64,000 bases of DNA, taken from contig VZRG01000344.1 in the NCBI GenBank assembly GCA_013397435.1, positions 33,764-97,763 on the forward strand. Reading direction: 5' to 3'. Position numbers and translations under genes: made by a program. Every line of letters starts with the position of its first letter. The first letter of the stretch is position 1. Below the pieces are notes generated by a model. That model was not told the DNA's origin, made no database searches, and saw nothing but the letters and a program-made list of their open reading frames with translations. This stretch comes from Erythrocercus mccallii. Its lineage: Eukaryota; Chordata; Aves; Passeriformes; Dicruridae. Below are positions 61,766 to 64,000 of the stretch, piece after piece.

Positions 61766-64000
61766 CTAGCCAGCCCTGGTGAGCAGTGCTGGGCAGAACA
61801 CTTTGTAGTGGAGGTAGCTGAGCTTCTCGGAGCGCGTGCGCTTGAGCAGAGGGAACCATTCCCAGTAGGGAATCTCCACCACCATGTAGCCCAGCAGCTG
61901 CAGCTGCCGCCGCTTCAGGCAGTGCAGCCCCAGCAGCCGCCTGGAGCCGTAGCAGAAGTGGTTCCTGTTGGACACCTGCAGTGCCAGCCTCACTTCCCGA
62001 GGCTGCCAGTGCCCTGGTTTAGGCTCAACCTGTGATTTGGCACCTGCAGGAAGGGCTCCGCCCAAGCACGGCGTTCCTGCAGCGTCCCCTCGCTCCTGTC
62101 CGGGAATCCTGCCTTCATTTCCCACTTCTGTGGGGCTGTGGTTATGAGCTCTCCCCTGTATGAGCTGAGACATTAAATCATCTGTCAGACTAACTTCCAT
62201 GCCTTTCAGCTTCTTGGCTGCCACAGGATCTTTGAAGTTGAAAGGGATGGGACGTCCATCCGTGGCCAAACGCACCTCCAGGTCGCTGGACCTGGTGTGG
62301 GGCAGGATCATGTGGTTCTTCACATACTCAGGGCCTCCCAACATGCTCTCAAGGAGGGATGTGGCTTCCAGGATTTCAGGCCTGACGTAGATTTCCCGCT
62401 CTGCAAAGCTTGAAGCCATCTCAGTGAACTCCTGACAAAGCTGAGGTGGGAGGCAGCTGCCTCGGTAGCTCGGGCACTCGATTTCAACGCTCTTACCAAG
62501 GGTGAACAGGTCCTTGTTGAGCTCATATTTGCTACCTCTGGTTTTCTGGACAAACTCCTCCCTCAAAGCAAAGTCTATCAGCTCCTCTGGGAAGCGTTTG
62601 ACAAATGCCAGGCCAAGCAGAGCAGTAAGGAGATGCTCTGGAAACTTGCTAAACTCATGGAGTTTTGTATGTAATTGCTTTATCAGGCTGGAGTAAAACT
62701 CCTCCTCGTTGGGAGGTTCATAGTCCAGGCACCCAAACGACCACAGGAATTTGGCAGCATCCTTGCTCCGGCAGTAGGACACCTTGGAAGGCAACGAGGT
62801 GGCTACAGCAGCCAAAACATCCTCATCAAAGAAGTGCAGGGATGAATAGGTGAGAGTGATGTGCATGATGCCCTGGATGTTTGTTGCAGGGATCCGAGCA
62901 GGAATCACCTTCCCGAGCTCCCTCATGAGGGGCAGGTGGTCCATGCGGGTGTAGCGGAGCATCTTGAGCACGTTCACCAAGGCGTAGGTGCTCATGTCCT
63001 CCATCTGCAGGGACACCCTGTCTGCAATCCTCCTCATGACGTGGTCAGAAATCCCACTGAGGGACTTGAAGAGCCCCAAGCAGATGGCACCCAGCTCCTC
63101 CAAGGTGAAGGCATCCAAGTGCTTCAAGATCGTGCTCTCCACCTTCTGCACCAAGTCCGCAGGCGACCTCCGGCCTTCCCCGATGATGTAAAGGAGCTGC
63201 ACAAACTGGGGCAAGGTGAGGTCCCTCCAGTGCAGGTTGGCAAAGCTGAACAGAATGCCCAAGTAGGAGGGCACGCTGCGCTCCAGGCAGCGCCAGCAAT
63301 CGGCCACCAGCAGCAGCTGCTCCAGGTCCATGTCCCACGCCCGCCGGCAGAACTCGGCCTCGCACGCGTGGAGCAGGGGGTGGGAGGCTGGCACGGCCAA
63401 AGGGACACAAGCCTTTAAAATGTGGATGAGATCTGGGGTGCTGAAGAGCCTGATGGCCGTGACAGCACGGTGACACAGGGCACTGAACCTGGGGTCGGAC
63501 AGCAGCGCCGCGCGTCGCTCCGCTGGCAAACGGCTCAGTTTGAGGAAATAATCCGTGAGAATTCCTGGGCTGCCCTCACACCTGGCCACACTCTGTAAAA
63601 TTGAGTCCCCTTCCTCTGCAGGGAGGGTCTCTGCTGGCTCAGCGCTGTCACAGGTGAGGGATCTGTACTCAGGCCTCCCCTTCTGGAACGTGCGGGGGTC
63701 TTCCTTGGAGTTGTGCCGTTCCTGGTTTTCCTCCTCTGCATTCTCCTTGTACAGCGTGGCCAGGACGGTCCGCTCCAGGAGCCTGCTGGACTTGGGCTTG
63801 GGCAGGGCATTCCTGACGGGTGACAAAGCTTGGGAAGAGGCAGTGGGGAATGTCTGCGGGGCCTGTGTGGTGCCAGGGTCAGTGGATGTGCCACCAAGGG
63901 CCTGGCTGCTGTCCCTATCCACGTGCTGCTGGGAGCCAGCCCTGCCTTTGGCATAGGCGGCTGGATTATACAACACTCTGTAGTCCCGTGGCTTCAGCAG
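61766..64000 (-). CDS. FASTKD5: FAST kinase domain-containing protein 5, mitochondrial (partial, 5' end beyond window)
   Basis: FASTKD5 is a mitochondrial RNA-granule protein needed to mature unconventional mitochondrial transcripts. The minus-strand frame is open from the right window edge (LLKPRDYRVLYNPAAY) to a TAG at 61766-61768, 744 residues (human 764), so only the extreme N-terminus is missing. Shared landmarks include DQLLLVADLWR-like EQLLLVADCWR, YCRSKDAAKFLWSFGCLDYE, PPNEEEFYSSLI, MLGGPEYVKNHMILPHTRSS and VSLTDDLM. The C-terminal RAP domain reads NRNHFCYGSRRLLGLHCLKR through PLLKRTRSEKL. The first ~130 residues are low-conservation, typical of the presequence region. The coding sequence seems intronless, as in mammals. 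Confidence 0.96.
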   Translation of the reverse strand: MLKPRDYRVLYNPAAYAKGRAGSQQHVDRDSSQALGGTSTDPGTTQAPQTFPTASSQALSPVRNALPKPKSSRLLERTVLATLYKENAEEENQERHNSKEDPRTFQKGRPEYRSLTCDSAEPAETLPAEEGDSILQSVARCEGSPGILTDYFLKLSRLPAERRAALLSDPRFSALCHRAVTAIRLFSTPDLIHILKACVPLAVPASHPLLHACEAEFCRRAWDMDLEQLLLVADCWRCLERSVPSYLGILFSFANLHWRDLTLPQFVQLLYIIGEGRRSPADLVQKVESTILKHLDAFTLEELGAICLGLFKSLSGISDHVMRRIADRVSLQMEDMSTYALVNVLKMLRYTRMDHLPLMRELGKVIPARIPATNIQGIMHITLTYSSLHFFDEDVLAAVATSLPSKVSYCRSKDAAKFLWSFGCLDYEPPNEEEFYSSLIKQLHTKLHEFSKFPEHLLTALLGLAFVKRFPEELIDFALREEFVQKTRGSKYELNKDLFTLGKSVEIECPSYRGSCLPPQLCQEFTEMASSFAEREIYVRPEILEATSLLESMLGGPEYVKNHMILPHTRSSDLEVRLATDGRPIPFNFKDPVAAKKLKGMEVSLTDDLMSQLIQGRAHNHSPTEVGNEGRIPGQERGDAAGTPCLGGALPAGAKSQVEPKPGHWQPREVRLALQVSNRNHFCYGSRRLLGLHCLKRRQLQLLGYMVVEIPYWEWFPLLKRTRSEKLSYLHYKVFCPALLTRAG

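Noticed and set aside
62861..63418. 185-codon + strand frame inside FASTKD5
   Set aside because: It is the antisense shadow of the long, well-conserved FASTKD5 frame.

Overview
This is a vertebrate nuclear window, almost certainly from a bird and probably a passerine. The evidence is a set of about 25 copies of the avian CR1 LINE 3' end, an Ile8 mesotocin and a vasotocin gene in place of mammalian oxytocin and vasopressin, a chicken-II type GnRH gene, and compact GT-AG introns. Gene order follows human 20p13: PTPRA, GNRH2, MRPS26, oxytocin-type, vasopressin-type, UBOX5, FASTKD5.

Layout. Bases 1-5799 lie upstream of the first coding exon of PTPRA (5' flank or 5'UTR intron). PTPRA (+, 5806-28952) can be read as 21 coding exons giving 807 residues: signal peptide, mucin-like ectodomain, one transmembrane helix and two tyrosine phosphatase domains. 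Bases 28953-32086 are intergenic. GNRH2 (+, 32097-32991) encodes the [10 protein letters not shown] decapeptide and lies between GC-rich minisatellites. MRPS26 (+, 34051-36313) encodes mitoribosomal protein mS26. Mesotocin (-, 39213-40270) and vasotocin (-, 42743-44350) are tandem three-exon genes in the same orientation. Bases 44431-49570 are intergenic with a possible conserved element. UBOX5 (-, 50152-59498) has four coding exons: U-box in exon 2, RING in exon 4. FASTKD5 (-, 61766 to beyond the right edge) is a single-exon partial CDS.

Assembly. Two near-identical direct duplications (35920-37885 / 37887-39852, 1966 bp; 50303-52310 / 52312-54319, 2008 bp) each meet at exactly one N and differ at only four or five bases. 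They look like uncollapsed contig overlaps carrying two haplotypes. Without them MRPS26 and mesotocin are simple convergent neighbours. A 395-N gap (23928-24322) lies inside a CR1 copy in a PTPRA intron.

Most interesting observations: a 27-bp minisatellite that repeats the 3' splice site of UBOX5 coding exon 3 eight times in frame, so each upstream acceptor would add nine residues; a TATA box, short exon and 69-bp exon on the opposite strand between mesotocin and vasotocin, which may be an unannotated transcription unit; an oxytocin-type composite hormone response element in the mesotocin promoter; minisatellites beside the promoters of both nonapeptide genes; and an LTR-like insertion in PTPRA flanked by a ~130-bp direct repeat.

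Functionally the window combines housekeeping genes (mS26, FASTKD5, UBOX5), a Src-family regulator (PTPRA) and three neuroendocrine peptide precursors. Exon boundaries were set by eye from GT-AG sites, reading phase and remembered family sequences; no search was run.
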